Part shown: positions 24,797-34,247 of the stretch, piece by piece | Position numbering within the stretch: position 1 is the stretch's first letter | How the letters are laid out: each line of letters starts with the position of its first letter | Assembly (NCBI RefSeq): GCF_013249065.1 | Contig: NZ_JABRWQ010000003.1 | Coordinates: 434,001-498,000, forward strand | Reading direction: 5' to 3' | Length of the DNA: 64,000 bases | Source of the DNA: Winogradskyella litoriviva | GTDB taxonomy: Bacteria; Bacteroidota; Bacteroidia; Flavobacteriales; Flavobacteriaceae | Notes under the pieces: generated by a model | What the model was told of the DNA's origin: nothing | The model's input: only the letters and a program-made list of their open reading frames with translations | Databases searched by the model: none | Program-made: the position numbers and the translations under genes

Positions 24797-26050
24797 ATGC
24801 CATATTTATTTACTTCGGAAAGTGTTTCTGAAGGACATCCAGACAAGGTAGCAGACCAAATAAGTGATGCTTTAATTGATAATTTTTTAGCCTTTGACCC
24901 AGAATCTAAGGTTGCTTGTGAAACATTAGTTACTACAGGACAAGTTGTTCTTGCTGGTGAGGTAAAATCTAACACCTATTTAGATGTACAAAAGATTGCA
25001 AGAGATACCATTAACAAAATTGGCTATACCAAAAGCGAATACATGTTTGATGGAAATTCTTGTGGTGTTTTTTCTGCTATACATGAGCAATCTGAAGAAA
25101 TTAATCGTGGTGTAGATAGAGCTACAAAAGAAGAACAAGGTGCTGGAGACCAAGGTATGATGTTTGGCTACGCAACTAATGAAACGGATAACTACATGCC
25201 TTTAGCTTTAGATTTATCTCACAGAATTTTAGTTGAATTGGCCGAGTTACGTCGCGAAAATAAAGATATTACGTATTTAAGACCAGACTCTAAAAGTCAG
25301 GTAACTATTGAATATAGTGATGACAATACACCTCAACGTATAGATTCTATTGTAGTTTCTACACAGCATGATGAGTTTGATGAAGACGAAATTATGCTTG
25401 CAAAAATTAGAAAAGATATAATTGAAATATTAATTCCGAGAGTTATTGCTAAGTTACCAGAACATATTCAAGCTTTATTTAATGACGATATTACCTACCA
25501 CATTAACCCAACTGGAAAATTTGTAATTGGAGGACCACATGGTGATACGGGTTTAACTGGACGTAAAATTATTGTAGACACCTACGGAGGAAAAGGAGCA
25601 CATGGTGGAGGCGCATTCTCTGGTAAAGACCCAAGTAAGGTAGACCGAAGTGCTGCATATGCTACAAGACATATTGCTAAAAATTTAGTAGCCGCAGGAG
25701 TTTGTGACGAAATTTTAGTACAAGTATCTTATGCAATTGGTGTTGTAGAACCTATGGCTATTTTTGTTGATACTTATGGAACTTGTCCTTTTAACTTAAC
25801 GGATGGGGAAATTGCTAAAAAGGTCGAAAAACTATTTGATATGAGACCTGCTTTCATTGAAAAACGTTTAAAACTACGTCAACCAATGTATAGCGAAACT
25901 GCTGCTTATGGACATATGGGAAGACAACACGAAGTGGTGAGTAAAACTTTTCAGCAGCCTAATGGAACTAAAATAGATATAGATGTAGAATTATTTACTT
26001 GGGAAAAATTAGATTATGTTGATAAAGTAAAAGCTGCCTTTGATATTTAA
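24797..26050 (+). CDS. metK: S-adenosylmethionine synthetase
   Basis: This 417-residue enzyme begins [21 protein letters not shown] (H14, D16, K17 at the ATP/metal site). It contains [11 protein letters not shown] and [19 protein letters not shown], the two family signatures. It makes SAM from methionine and ATP. A SAM-II-like riboswitch precedes it, giving product feedback, and a bidirectional terminator follows. SAM also feeds CobA of the neighbouring sulfur operon. Confidence 0.97.
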   Translation: MPYLFTSESVSEGHPDKVADQISDALIDNFLAFDPESKVACETLVTTGQVVLAGEVKSNTYLDVQKIARDTINKIGYTKSEYMFDGNSCGVFSAIHEQSEEINRGVDRATKEEQGAGDQGMMFGYATNETDNYMPLALDLSHRILVELAELRRENKDITYLRPDSKSQVTIEYSDDNTPQRIDSIVVSTQHDEFDEDEIMLAKIRKDIIEILIPRVIAKLPEHIQALFNDDITYHINPTGKFVIGGPHGDTGLTGRKIIVDTYGGKGAHGGGAFSGKDPSKVDRSAAYATRHIAKNLVAAGVCDEILVQVSYAIGVVEPMAIFVDTYGTCPFNLTDGEIAKKVEKLFDMRPAFIEKRLKLRQPMYSETAAYGHMGRQHEVVSKTFQQPNGTKIDIDVELFTWEKLDYVDKVKAAFDI

Positions 26051-26082
26051 GAGATTTTTTTAAAGATAAAATTATATAATCT

Positions 26083-26118
26083 AAAACACCCTAACTAATT
26101 AAATAGTTAGGGTGTTTT
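26083..26118. terminator. Bidirectional terminator between metK and the ABC-M1 gene
   Basis: A perfect 15-bp stem (AAAACACCCTAACTA/TAGTTAGGGTGTTTT) with a 6-nt loop and A/T runs on both sides separates two convergent genes. Confidence 0.9.
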
Positions 26119-26141
26119 GGTTTTTACCACTTTTAGTATAA

Positions 26142-29100
26142 TTACTTTTCTAAACTTATACTTTTAATATTGTCTTTATAAACACGATCTATTAATATAT
26201 GTCTAGGGTCTATTGCTGCTTTTACTGGCAAAGAATCTAGCTGCATTGTAATTGACGTACTTTCTTTATTAAACTTTATACGCTTTTGAGAAAACAACCT
26301 TTCTTCATCATCATCCATAAAGAAACCAACATCAATCCAATCGTTAATATTGGCCTTGGTTTCATTACCAAGACTATCTGATTTAATTTTTGAACTTTCA
26401 ATTTCTAGAGTAACTTCATATTTACCATTATCCAATTTTTTATAATTAGCCTCTTTTAATCGGTTATCATATAAGGTGATTTCTTTAAACCAATCCGTTA
26501 CCAAGTATTTAAGTGAGTCTGGCACTTGTGGTTCTAAATGTCTTATAAAATCTAATGAAGTAGGATAAGGTGGCTTTTTATAACGATACTCTTCTAAGAA
26601 ATTTTTCATGGCTAAATTCACTTTAGCTTCACCAATATAATCTTGTAAAGCGTATAGAATTACACTACCTTTTCCGTAATGAATATACTGCTGATTCTCT
26701 ACTTTGTAAAGTGGCAATTCTTTTTCTCTTTCTCCACTTCGACCTCTTAAATAACGATCATGATCGTACTTTATAAATTCTCTCATTTTCATTGGATTCT
26801 CGGTCATATTCTTCATGGTCATTAATGATGAATATTCAGAAAAACTTTCGCTCATAAGCGTACTGCCTTGCATGTTTGCACCAATAACCTGATGTGCCCA
26901 CCACTGATGTGCCATTTCATGTGCAATAACAGCATCTACAACATTGTTTTCTGTTTCATCTTCAAGATTAATTATAAATCCTATAGCTTCAGAATAAGGC
27001 ATTGTACCTGGAAAAGCTTGGGCAAAAGAGGCATATCTAGGAAACTCAATAATTCTACATTGTTTATGAAAATATGGTCCAAAATTTTTGGTATAATACG
27101 CTAATGACCTTTCTACAGCATCTAGCATCATATCAACATTTTCAGGATGTTTTTCATCATAATAAACTTCAATATCAATTCCATTCCATTTACGTTTTTT
27201 TAATTCATAATCTGCAGACATAAAAGAGTAGAAATTTAAAGATGGCGTATCTGTTTTGTAATGGTAATAATCTCTTCCATTTTCTTCCCATTTCTTAATT
27301 AAAGAGCCAGGAGCAATTGCCGTTTGTTCTTTTACAGTAGATATTATAGTTTCAACATTAATAAAATCAGATTCACCGTTATTTATATAATTACGATTGT
27401 GCAATTCACTAAGTTCACTAGACAATTCTGGTGTACGTTCTTTAGGCTCTAAATCATATTTTTTACGTGTGTTATTATCCGAAATCTCATAATTATCATT
27501 ATAACCCATTGCTGGTAATATATCTCCATTATTAAAGAAAGTTCCATTATTAATAATCATGGTATTCCCAATACTGTTTTTAAATCCTTTGGTAATAAAT
27601 TTATTATCCAATTTCATTACTATCGACTGTCCTGGCTGTAAAGGTTTACTCAATTTGTAAATGGTATATAGATAAGTACTGTCTTTGTAAACTGGTTTTG
27701 CATTAGGAATATTAAGTTTTGTATCCCAACCTTCTTTATTAAAAAAGTGAAGCGAATCAATTGCTTGATTTGACTCGTTAGTTAACTTAATATCTGCCTT
27801 TACATGTATATCTCTTTTGTTTGGAAAAATGTCTATATAATATTTAGCATCTGTTACTTTTGGATGCACGGCTTCTTTATATTTTGAATATTTCTTTTCA
27901 AATTCTGCCATAAGTTGCTCCTCTGTATCATTAGAACGATATGGATTCAGTACTTGTGTGTTGTAATAAACAAAACCAGCAACACCAAGCCAAATTACCG
28001 ATAGAATAGCAATGAAACCTCTATAACTTTTAGGAACTTCCTTTCTGGCTGTTTTTATACGACTTAACAGTGAACTTTTAGAACCACGATTCCACAAAGC
28101 TCCTGCAATTAACAACCCTATAACAGATAATAAAATCCAATAAAGGTTAAACCACAAGGTACTTTTTAGACCTGGTCCAAAACCATTCATATCTGAATAG
28201 AATATTGAAGAACCACCTCCAATATCTAACATATTAGAATTAATATCCAAAATATTCAGAATAATCTCCCAAACTAATAATACTAAAACAGAGATAAAGT
28301 AGCCGATATATTTATTACTAGATAAGACTTGAATCATTATCATAATTCCACCAAAAACAATATATAACGCAAAGTTTTCGTAAAAGAAATCTAATAAATA
28401 AACATCTAATTCAATACGCGTAAAACCATTAAGTAATTGATAAATTATACCAATAAGAATAAAAAATAAATTTAAAATTGAAGTAATACATACTAATGAC
28501 AGAGCTTTTGCTGCCATAGAGATAAATGACGTATGTGAGGTTGCATCTACAACTTCATTAATTTTTGAATCTCTATCTCTCCAAATTAATTCACCACTAA
28601 AAAATATAAGTATAATAATGGTAAACAAATTAGTATTATCCTTAATGGAATCAATTAGTTTATAGGTTAGTGGATAAGATTGTAAACCCATAAACTCAAA
28701 TCCTTGACTTAAATCAACTACTAAAATTATAATACAGAAGAGGAATAATATTTTGAAAGTTACACTTTTAACAATGCTTAAAAAGTTAGTATAAAAAAAA
28801 CTTTTAAACTGAATCCAATTTGTAGCAGCATTAAATGTTGGATTCAAGTTTGGTAGCGCAAACACAGTTTCTTTATCGCTATTTTTAACTTTTTGTTTTT
28901 TTACTTTTTTATTTTTCGTTTTAAATGAAAAACTAAAATAAGATATCATTAAAATAATTGCTCCTACTGCAGTCCATAAAAGTCTATTCTTAAAAAGCAA
29001 ACCAGAAAACCCAGGGCTAATAGTATTTTTCTCTATTGGAGTAAAATATTTAGTTTCTAAAAAGTAAGTGTTAATTCCAAATATATCTGAAAGTGCAGCT

Positions 29101-29723
29101 ATGGTTTCGTTATCTACGTCAGACATTAGGGAACCAGACACTATATAAGCTACAATAATAACTAAGCCACCAACAAATGAAATAATAGTACTTTTCCACT
29201 TATTTGCCATCGCAAAAATCACTGATCCTGCTAAAAACATGTTGGGCAGAATAAATAACAAATAGTTATTAATAAAGGTTTCGAGATAAAAATCACCAAA
29301 GCGTTCGGTATCCATCCATCCAAAAATAGAATTCATATAAGTCCCTAAAAGCATCCCTATAAAAACACCTAACAAGGGTAATGTTGAAACCACTAATGCT
29401 CCCAAAAAGCGTCCGAAAAAATAACCAGGTTTGCTTAAAGGTGTTGTAAATAATATTTCATTAAATTCATTATTATGATCTCGTAAAGCTGCATTATTAA
29501 AAAAAGCGACAGCCATTAATAGACTAAAAACACAAAATACAGTGACATGAATAGTGATTGTATATGGCGAATTGCGATAAACGTTACCAATTGCGCCACC
29601 AACTTGAACATTATCACTAACGGTAGCAAAGAATTCCATCAATGCTAATATGAAGATAAAAATATACACCATCGGTTGCTTAAGCGTATATTTTAATTCT
29701 GATAAAAAGAATGTTTTAAACAT
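26142..29723 (-). CDS. ABC-2-type permease fused to an M1-family aminopeptidase
   Basis: This 1193-residue protein has two sets of about six transmembrane segments (roughly residues 18-270 and 315-600), as in a duplicated ABC-2 permease. A large M1 metallopeptidase region follows from about 640 on. The zinc motif is HEMAHQWWAHQ (H935-H939), followed by the third ligand Glu in SESFSEY (E959); MPYSEAIGF replaces the usual GxMEN loop. The peptidase should face the periplasm. The ATPase gene lies 21 bp upstream and forms the operon partner. A coupled export-and-cleavage role is possible; the substrate is unknown. Confidence 0.88.
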   Translation of the reverse strand: MFKTFFLSELKYTLKQPMVYIFIFILALMEFFATVSDNVQVGGAIGNVYRNSPYTITIHVTVFCVFSLLMAVAFFNNAALRDHNNEFNEILFTTPLSKPGYFFGRFLGALVVSTLPLLGVFIGMLLGTYMNSIFGWMDTERFGDFYLETFINNYLLFILPNMFLAGSVIFAMANKWKSTIISFVGGLVIIVAYIVSGSLMSDVDNETIAALSDIFGINTYFLETKYFTPIEKNTISPGFSGLLFKNRLLWTAVGAIILMISYFSFSFKTKNKKVKKQKVKNSDKETVFALPNLNPTFNAATNWIQFKSFFYTNFLSIVKSVTFKILFLFCIIILVVDLSQGFEFMGLQSYPLTYKLIDSIKDNTNLFTIIILIFFSGELIWRDRDSKINEVVDATSHTSFISMAAKALSLVCITSILNLFFILIGIIYQLLNGFTRIELDVYLLDFFYENFALYIVFGGIMIMIQVLSSNKYIGYFISVLVLLVWEIILNILDINSNMLDIGGGSSIFYSDMNGFGPGLKSTLWFNLYWILLSVIGLLIAGALWNRGSKSSLLSRIKTARKEVPKSYRGFIAILSVIWLGVAGFVYYNTQVLNPYRSNDTEEQLMAEFEKKYSKYKEAVHPKVTDAKYYIDIFPNKRDIHVKADIKLTNESNQAIDSLHFFNKEGWDTKLNIPNAKPVYKDSTYLYTIYKLSKPLQPGQSIVMKLDNKFITKGFKNSIGNTMIINNGTFFNNGDILPAMGYNDNYEISDNNTRKKYDLEPKERTPELSSELSELHNRNYINNGESDFINVETIISTVKEQTAIAPGSLIKKWEENGRDYYHYKTDTPSLNFYSFMSADYELKKRKWNGIDIEVYYDEKHPENVDMMLDAVERSLAYYTKNFGPYFHKQCRIIEFPRYASFAQAFPGTMPYSEAIGFIINLEDETENNVVDAVIAHEMAHQWWAHQVIGANMQGSTLMSESFSEYSSLMTMKNMTENPMKMREFIKYDHDRYLRGRSGEREKELPLYKVENQQYIHYGKGSVILYALQDYIGEAKVNLAMKNFLEEYRYKKPPYPTSLDFIRHLEPQVPDSLKYLVTDWFKEITLYDNRLKEANYKKLDNGKYEVTLEIESSKIKSDSLGNETKANINDWIDVGFFMDDDEERLFSQKRIKFNKESTSITMQLDSLPVKAAIDPRHILIDRVYKDNIKSISLEK

Positions 29724-29744
29724 AATTAAAATGGTTAGATTAGA

Positions 29745-30629
29745 TTAAACAAGAACGTTTGATGTGTTTATTTTTGAAAAGAACACATCTTCTAAATTTG
29801 GAGCAACTTGCTCAAAACCATTTTGCGGATGTACTTCGCTAAAAACATGTATCAATGGTTGTCCTCCTACCATTTTATTTGAAATTACCTTATAATCATT
29901 GGCATAATTTTGTAAATCTTCTCTACTCACAATTTTCCGGAATACTTTATTCTCTAGATCATCAATAGCAGATTGTGGTGAACCATGGTAAACAATTTCC
30001 CCTAAATTCATTATTGCCATTTTGGTACACAACTCTCTAACATCGTCAACAATATGCGTAGAAAGTATGACTATTACCTCTTTACCAACATCTGCTAATA
30101 AATTATAAAAACGATTACGCTCTCCTGGATCTAAACCAGCAGTTGGCTCATCTACAATTATAAGTTTTGGGTTTCCTATTAAGGCTTGTGCAATACCAAC
30201 ACGCTGTTTCATTCCTCCAGAAAATCCTTTTACAGATTTGTTACGCTTTTCGTAGAGATTAACTTTATCTAATAAATAATTTACTAATTCTTTGCGCTCT
30301 TTAGCATTTGTAATACCCTTTAAAATTGCTAAATGAGTTAATAATTGTTCTGCTGTAATTCGTGGATATACACCAAACTCTTGAGGTAAATAACCTAATA
30401 CTTTTCGTAATTCAGCCGGATTGTTTAAAATATCAATATCATCTAATGTGGCCGTACCAGAATCAGCCTCTTGCAACGTAGCTAGGGTTCTCATTAAAGA
30501 TGATTTCCCAGCTCCATTTGGGCCTAAAAGTCCAAACATTCCATTTTCTAATTCAAGATTAACGTTATCTAAAGCTTTTACACCATTAGGATATGTTTTA
30601 GATAAATTAGTGATTTTTAACGTACTCAT
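29745..30629 (-). CDS. ABC transporter ATP-binding protein, partner of the permease-M1 fusion
   Basis: This 294-residue ABC ATPase has Walker A GPNGAGKSS at about 35-43, signature FSGGMKQRVG, Walker B LIIVDEPTAGLD and the H-loop STHIVDD. It resembles bacitracin/Nat-type exporter ATPases. It lies 21 bp before the permease-peptidase gene and surely energises that transporter. Confidence 0.92.
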   Translation of the reverse strand: MSTLKITNLSKTYPNGVKALDNVNLELENGMFGLLGPNGAGKSSLMRTLATLQEADSGTATLDDIDILNNPAELRKVLGYLPQEFGVYPRITAEQLLTHLAILKGITNAKERKELVNYLLDKVNLYEKRNKSVKGFSGGMKQRVGIAQALIGNPKLIIVDEPTAGLDPGERNRFYNLLADVGKEVIVILSTHIVDDVRELCTKMAIMNLGEIVYHGSPQSAIDDLENKVFRKIVSREDLQNYANDYKVISNKMVGGQPLIHVFSEVHPQNGFEQVAPNLEDVFFSKINTSNVLV

Positions 30630-30812
30630 AAATGAAGATTTTTTGATTGATTAATTATAAATTAGACGACATATTCTAAAAAGCGTTACAGAAAATTGCC
30701 GTATTCGCCTTTAACAAGGTAGTTATTTATATATAAAGACGTTAAAAATGGGCAAATGGTTGCCTACCCAATTGAAAAATTGAGATTAGTAGTTATAAAA
30801 AAGAATTATTTG

Positions 30813-31745
30813 TTATTTCTTTAAATATGTAATAAACGAAAATGCATAAGCATGCTTTTCATCGGCATCATGAGTTCTTCTACTAACTTCTTGCCATTTA
30901 CTATCATCAATGTCTGGAAAAAAGGTATCTGCATTTTCAAAAGTAGAATGTACACGGGTAATTTCTAACTTATCTGCTAAGGGTAACGCTTGTTTATAAA
31001 TTTCTCCACCACCAATAATAAATGGTTGCTTGTCACTTCTGGCTGCATCTAAAGCATCTTCAAGGTTATTAACTACAATAACACCACTCGGAACCTTGTA
31101 ATCTTTTTGTCTAGTTATAACCACATGAGTTCTATTTGGTAAAGGTTTTGGGAAACTTTCAAAAGTCTTTCTGCCCATTATTATATGGTGACCACTTGTT
31201 AAACTCTTAAAATGTTTTAAATCGTCACTAAGATGCCAAATGAGACTATTATCTTTACCTATGGCATTATCTTCACCTGCAGCAACAATAATAGTTAATT
31301 CAGAAGTCTTTTTTTTTTCTAATACTTTAGGATTTTCTTTAGCCTCAGTGTAGGCTTGAGACTGAGCAATTTTTGTTTCTTCTTTAAGAAAGTTCTGTTT
31401 CAACTTATCAATACGTGCTTGTTGTTGGTTTACTAATTTATCGAGTTGTTGTTTTTCCCAATCTTTGCTCATAAATTTATGAGTAATAAAAACAGTTATA
31501 AAGTGATAAATAAAAAGAAATAGCCATGCCAAAATAGCATATACAAACCAATCGATACCAGCTATTTTAAAGTCCTTACCAATACCTAAAACGGTATTTG
31601 CTAAAATTATAAAAACTGCACCAATTAAAAAGATGACAAAATGTATATATAAGCGTTTCTTTTGCTTAATACGTTTTTGAGCATTTTCTATTAATTCTAA
31701 TTGGTCTTTATCAATTGTTGATACTGTCTTTTTTTTGCCAAACAT
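30813..31745 (-). CDS. Dihydrofolate reductase fused to an N-terminal 2TM domain
   Basis: Residues 1-95 form a 2TM domain: a basic helix, then two membrane helices at about 33-53 and 65-88. A charged helical linker (95-145, KQQLDKLVNQQQARIDKLKQ) follows. From about 149 to 310 there is a complete DHFR: IVAAGEDNAIGKDNSLIWHL, HHIIMGRKTFESF and PFIIGGGEIYK. DHFR reduces dihydrofolate made by ThyA, whose gene is 1.5 kb away. The fusion would hold the enzyme at the inner membrane. Ordinary DHFR has about 165 residues, so this 310-residue form is unusual. Confidence 0.9.
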   Translation of the reverse strand: MFGKKKTVSTIDKDQLELIENAQKRIKQKKRLYIHFVIFLIGAVFIILANTVLGIGKDFKIAGIDWFVYAILAWLFLFIYHFITVFITHKFMSKDWEKQQLDKLVNQQQARIDKLKQNFLKEETKIAQSQAYTEAKENPKVLEKKKTSELTIIVAAGEDNAIGKDNSLIWHLSDDLKHFKSLTSGHHIIMGRKTFESFPKPLPNRTHVVITRQKDYKVPSGVIVVNNLEDALDAARSDKQPFIIGGGEIYKQALPLADKLEITRVHSTFENADTFFPDIDDSKWQEVSRRTHDADEKHAYAFSFITYLKK

Positions 31746-32032
31746 AGTAGTTATTTAATAAGTTAAATATACCTATTTTTTCAATAAATTAAGATTGTAA
31801 ATTCATGAGATTCTATAAATGATACTTTCGCAAACGATTTAGCTGAAAATCAGACATCAAGCATTTCATTACAGTGTTATCAATAAAATAAAATATATAA
31901 TCAAATATTACATTCTTAAATAAAATATATTAACAATATTAAGAAAATGATAATTCTTTAATTTTTAGGTTTTTAATCGATATTATATGACTATTTCTTT
32001 TATACTTTTGTATCATAATTAAATCTATTATT
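31746..32032. other. AT-rich intergenic region
   Basis: The 287-bp gap holds divergent promoter sequence. Two copies of AATAAAATATAT occur about 35 bp apart near 31884 and 31919, but nothing beyond AT-richness is needed to explain them. I see no RNA gene or hairpin of note besides the -7 box at 32003-32010. Confidence 0.5.
32003..32010 (+). promoter_or_regulatory. -7 promoter box of the glycogen-binding-like gene
   Basis: TACTTTTG matches TAnnTTTG exactly, 22 bp before the ATG at 32033. Confidence 0.55.
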
Positions 32033-32335
32033 ATGGCAATTAAAAAGCAGTATTTAAAAAGTAAGCCAGTTTGTAAGGTAACATTTTCTGTACCTGCAGA
32101 GGAGGCAAAAAGTGTAGTAGTTGTTGGAAGTTTCAATGAGTGGAATACTAAAAAAGCTACAAAATTAAAGAAATTAAAAAACGGTACTTTTAAAGGATCA
32201 TTAGATTTAGAGAAAGATAACTCTTATGAGTTTAGATACTTAATTGATGGTAAATCTTACGTTAACGATAATCAAGCAGATTCTTATGCTTGGAACGAAT
32301 TTGCAGGAGCAGATAATGGTGTTATCAATTTATAG
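32033..32335 (+). CDS. Small isoamylase-early-set (CBM48/AMPK-beta-like) protein
   Basis: All 100 residues form one early-set immunoglobulin-like domain: KVTFSVPAEEAKSVVVVGSFNEWN, in pieces, then a LKKLKNGTFKGSLDL strand pair and YEFRYLIDGK. This matches glycogen-binding CBM48/AMPK-beta domains. It has no signal peptide, so it acts in the cytoplasm. It may bind alpha-glucan or simply be a scaffold. It stands alone, with its own promoter box and a terminator shared with the next convergent gene. Confidence 0.85.
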   Translation: MAIKKQYLKSKPVCKVTFSVPAEEAKSVVVVGSFNEWNTKKATKLKKLKNGTFKGSLDLEKDNSYEFRYLIDGKSYVNDNQADSYAWNEFAGADNGVINL

Positions 32336-32366
32336 AAAATATTAAAAATAACATTCAAAATATATT

Positions 32367-32394
32367 AAAGCGTTTCGTTAAATCGAGACGCTTT
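32367..32394. terminator. Bidirectional terminator
   Basis: AAAGCGTTTCG/CGAGACGCTTT forms an 11-bp stem with one G-U pair and a 6-nt loop, followed by seven T. It separates the glycogen-binding-like gene from the convergent TonB-C-like gene. Confidence 0.85.
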
Positions 32395-32396
32395 TT

Positions 32397-33236
32397 TTAA
32401 TCTGTAATCCTAAATACTATAGGAATAGAAAAAGGCATTGTAACTGGTTTTTTACGATAAAAACCAGGACTTTTTAATTTAGGTATTTTACTTATAACCC
32501 GTATCGCTTCTTCTTCTAATTTTTTGTGTGGACCTCTCGCTCTAATATCTATAACCTTGCCGTCTTTATCTATTTTAAAATTAATAAAGATTCTAACTAC
32601 ACCATTAGGTAATCCTAGTTTACTTGCGAGTTTAGCATTAAATTTCTTTGAAATTAACTCACCAACTTTACCATTCATACAAGACACTAATTCTTTATTA
32701 CCCAAATTTTCATTACATCCTTTATATACAGGCACTTTCTCAATTATAGCAAAAGGCACTTCTGTAGGTTCAAATCCTAAAATAGGCACAATAGAATCTT
32801 TAGATTTATCAAGAAAATACCCAAATAAATTAGTCACTGTAGACGCAACACCATTATTATAAGTATCTAGCACTGGCTTTACTTTAGCAATGCTATCTAA
32901 TATTAAATTAAATTTGTTTTCTTCTGTTTCTAAGGCATAATTTGATATATGAGAATACTCTTTAACTATTGCTCCTTTTTCGTCGTATAGTATACTTGTT
33001 GAAACTGTTATAGTATCCTTCTTTGCTTTTATAAAAATAGAATCTTTAAATAGGGAATTATTAAGTTGTTTTCCTATTAATTCTTGAAGCTTAATATCAT
33101 AGCATTTTTCTTTATCGTTGGCATCACTGCAACCTTCAAAAATTACAAATTGTCTTTTATAGAACTCAGGATGTTTTTGTGACCAGCTTAGATTAACAAA
33201 TGCGAATAACGCTAATAAAAAAGTAAATAATTTCAT
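32397..33236 (-). CDS. Secreted protein with TonB C-terminal-like domain
   Basis: This 279-residue protein has a signal peptide (1-19) but no membrane anchor or proline-rich spacer. The C-terminal part (about 165-279) fits a TonB C-terminal fold: VRIFINFKIDKDGKVIDI, LEEEAIRVISKIPKL and PVTMPFSIPIVFRI. Both halves contain a similar block: GCSDANDKEKCYDIKLQEL near the start and GCNENLGNKELVSCMNGKV later, each with a Cys pair, which suggests an internal duplication. It is probably periplasmic and not a classical energy transducer. thyA lies 15 bp upstream, so the two are likely co-transcribed. Confidence 0.7.
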   Translation of the reverse strand: MKLFTFLLALFAFVNLSWSQKHPEFYKRQFVIFEGCSDANDKEKCYDIKLQELIGKQLNNSLFKDSIFIKAKKDTITVSTSILYDEKGAIVKEYSHISNYALETEENKFNLILDSIAKVKPVLDTYNNGVASTVTNLFGYFLDKSKDSIVPILGFEPTEVPFAIIEKVPVYKGCNENLGNKELVSCMNGKVGELISKKFNAKLASKLGLPNGVVRIFINFKIDKDGKVIDIRARGPHKKLEEEAIRVISKIPKLKSPGFYRKKPVTMPFSIPIVFRITD

Positions 33237-33251
33237 AAGTTATAATTAAAT

Positions 33252-34076
33252 CTATACAGCAACAATACCTTTAATATGTGGATGCGGATTATAATCTGTT
33301 AGAGTAAAATCTTCAAATTTAAAATCGAAAATATCTTTAATTTCTGGATTTAATATCATTTTTGGCAGTGGTCTAATCTCTCTAGAGAGCTGCAATTCTA
33401 GTTGTTCCATGTGATTGTTATAGATATGTGCATCACCAAATGTGTGAATAAAATCTCCAGCTTCAAAACCACAAACTTGAGCCATCATCATAGTAAATAA
33501 AGCATAAGACGCAATATTAAATGGAACGCCTAAAAAGATATCTGCACTACGCTGATAGAGCTGGCAAGATAGCTTACCATCAGCAACATAAAACTGAAAA
33601 AAGGCATGGCAAGGCGGCAAAGCCGCTTTTCCGTTGGCTACATTCTCAGAAAATGATTTGGACGTATCTGGTAAAACTGAAGGATTCCAAGCTGAAACTA
33701 ACATTCTTCGACTGTTCGGATTGTTTTTTAAAGTTGCTATAACTTCTTTAATTTGGTCAATATCTTCACTCGCCCAATTACGCCATTGATGACCATAAAC
33801 TGGACCTAAATCCCCATTTTCATCTGCCCATTCGTTCCAGATTCTAACGCCATTTTCAGTTAGATACTTTGTATTTGTATCCCCTTTTAAAAACCAAAGC
33901 AATTCATAGATTATAGATTTTAGATGCAACTTTTTAGTTGTTACCATTGGGAAACCTTCGCTTAAATCAAATCGCATTTGGTAACCGAAAACACTTGTTG
34001 TTCCTGTTCCTGTTCTATCTCCTTTTTTGTTTCCTTCTGCTAAAACGTGCTTTACTAAATCGTGATATTGTTTCAT
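33252..34076 (-). CDS. thyA: Thymidylate synthase
   Basis: This 274-residue ThyA has the catalytic cysteine C156 in [19 protein letters not shown] near the N-terminus, and the [17 protein letters not shown] and [10 protein letters not shown] segments. It methylates dUMP with methylene-THF and yields dihydrofolate for DHFR. Unusually for this phylum, a perfect Shine-Dalgarno sequence AGGAGG (34081-34086 on the minus strand) sits 4 nt before the ATG. Confidence 0.97.
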   Translation of the reverse strand: MKQYHDLVKHVLAEGNKKGDRTGTGTTSVFGYQMRFDLSEGFPMVTTKKLHLKSIIYELLWFLKGDTNTKYLTENGVRIWNEWADENGDLGPVYGHQWRNWASEDIDQIKEVIATLKNNPNSRRMLVSAWNPSVLPDTSKSFSENVANGKAALPPCHAFFQFYVADGKLSCQLYQRSADIFLGVPFNIASYALFTMMMAQVCGFEAGDFIHTFGDAHIYNNHMEQLELQLSREIRPLPKMILNPEIKDIFDFKFEDFTLTDYNPHPHIKGIVAV

Positions 34077-34080
34077 ATTA

Positions 34081-34086
34081 CCTCCT
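34081..34086 (-). promoter_or_regulatory. Perfect Shine-Dalgarno of thyA
   Basis: The minus strand reads AGGAGG, then TAAT, then ATG. Such a strong site is rare among the genes of this window. Confidence 0.6.
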
Positions 34087-34181
34087 GCAAAAGCAGAAAT
34101 ATCTTTAAATTAAACTTTGTTTTTATTTGAAATATAATGCCGAGAATTAACTCTACATGACCAGTAGCGAAAATACAAAAA

Positions 34182-34209
34182 AAGCATCAAAATTTAATAT
34201 CTGATGCTT
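34182..34209 (-). terminator. Terminator after the nucleoside transporter
   Basis: AAGCATCA/TGATGCTT is an 8-bp stem with a 12-nt loop and a seven-T run on the minus strand, 39 bp after the stop of the transporter gene and upstream of thyA. Confidence 0.8.
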
Positions 34210-34247
34210 CTCGATATATTTTAAGATTCTTTTTAATTGAATTTAGA

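Noticed and set aside
30742-30790. Hairpin GGCAA/TTGCC as terminator of the DHFR gene
   Set aside because: Only five strong pairs with a bulge and an unclear U-run; not convincing.
31884-31930. Repeated AATAAAATATAT in the gap after the DHFR gene
   Set aside because: Simple AT-rich sequence; two copies are easily explained by composition.
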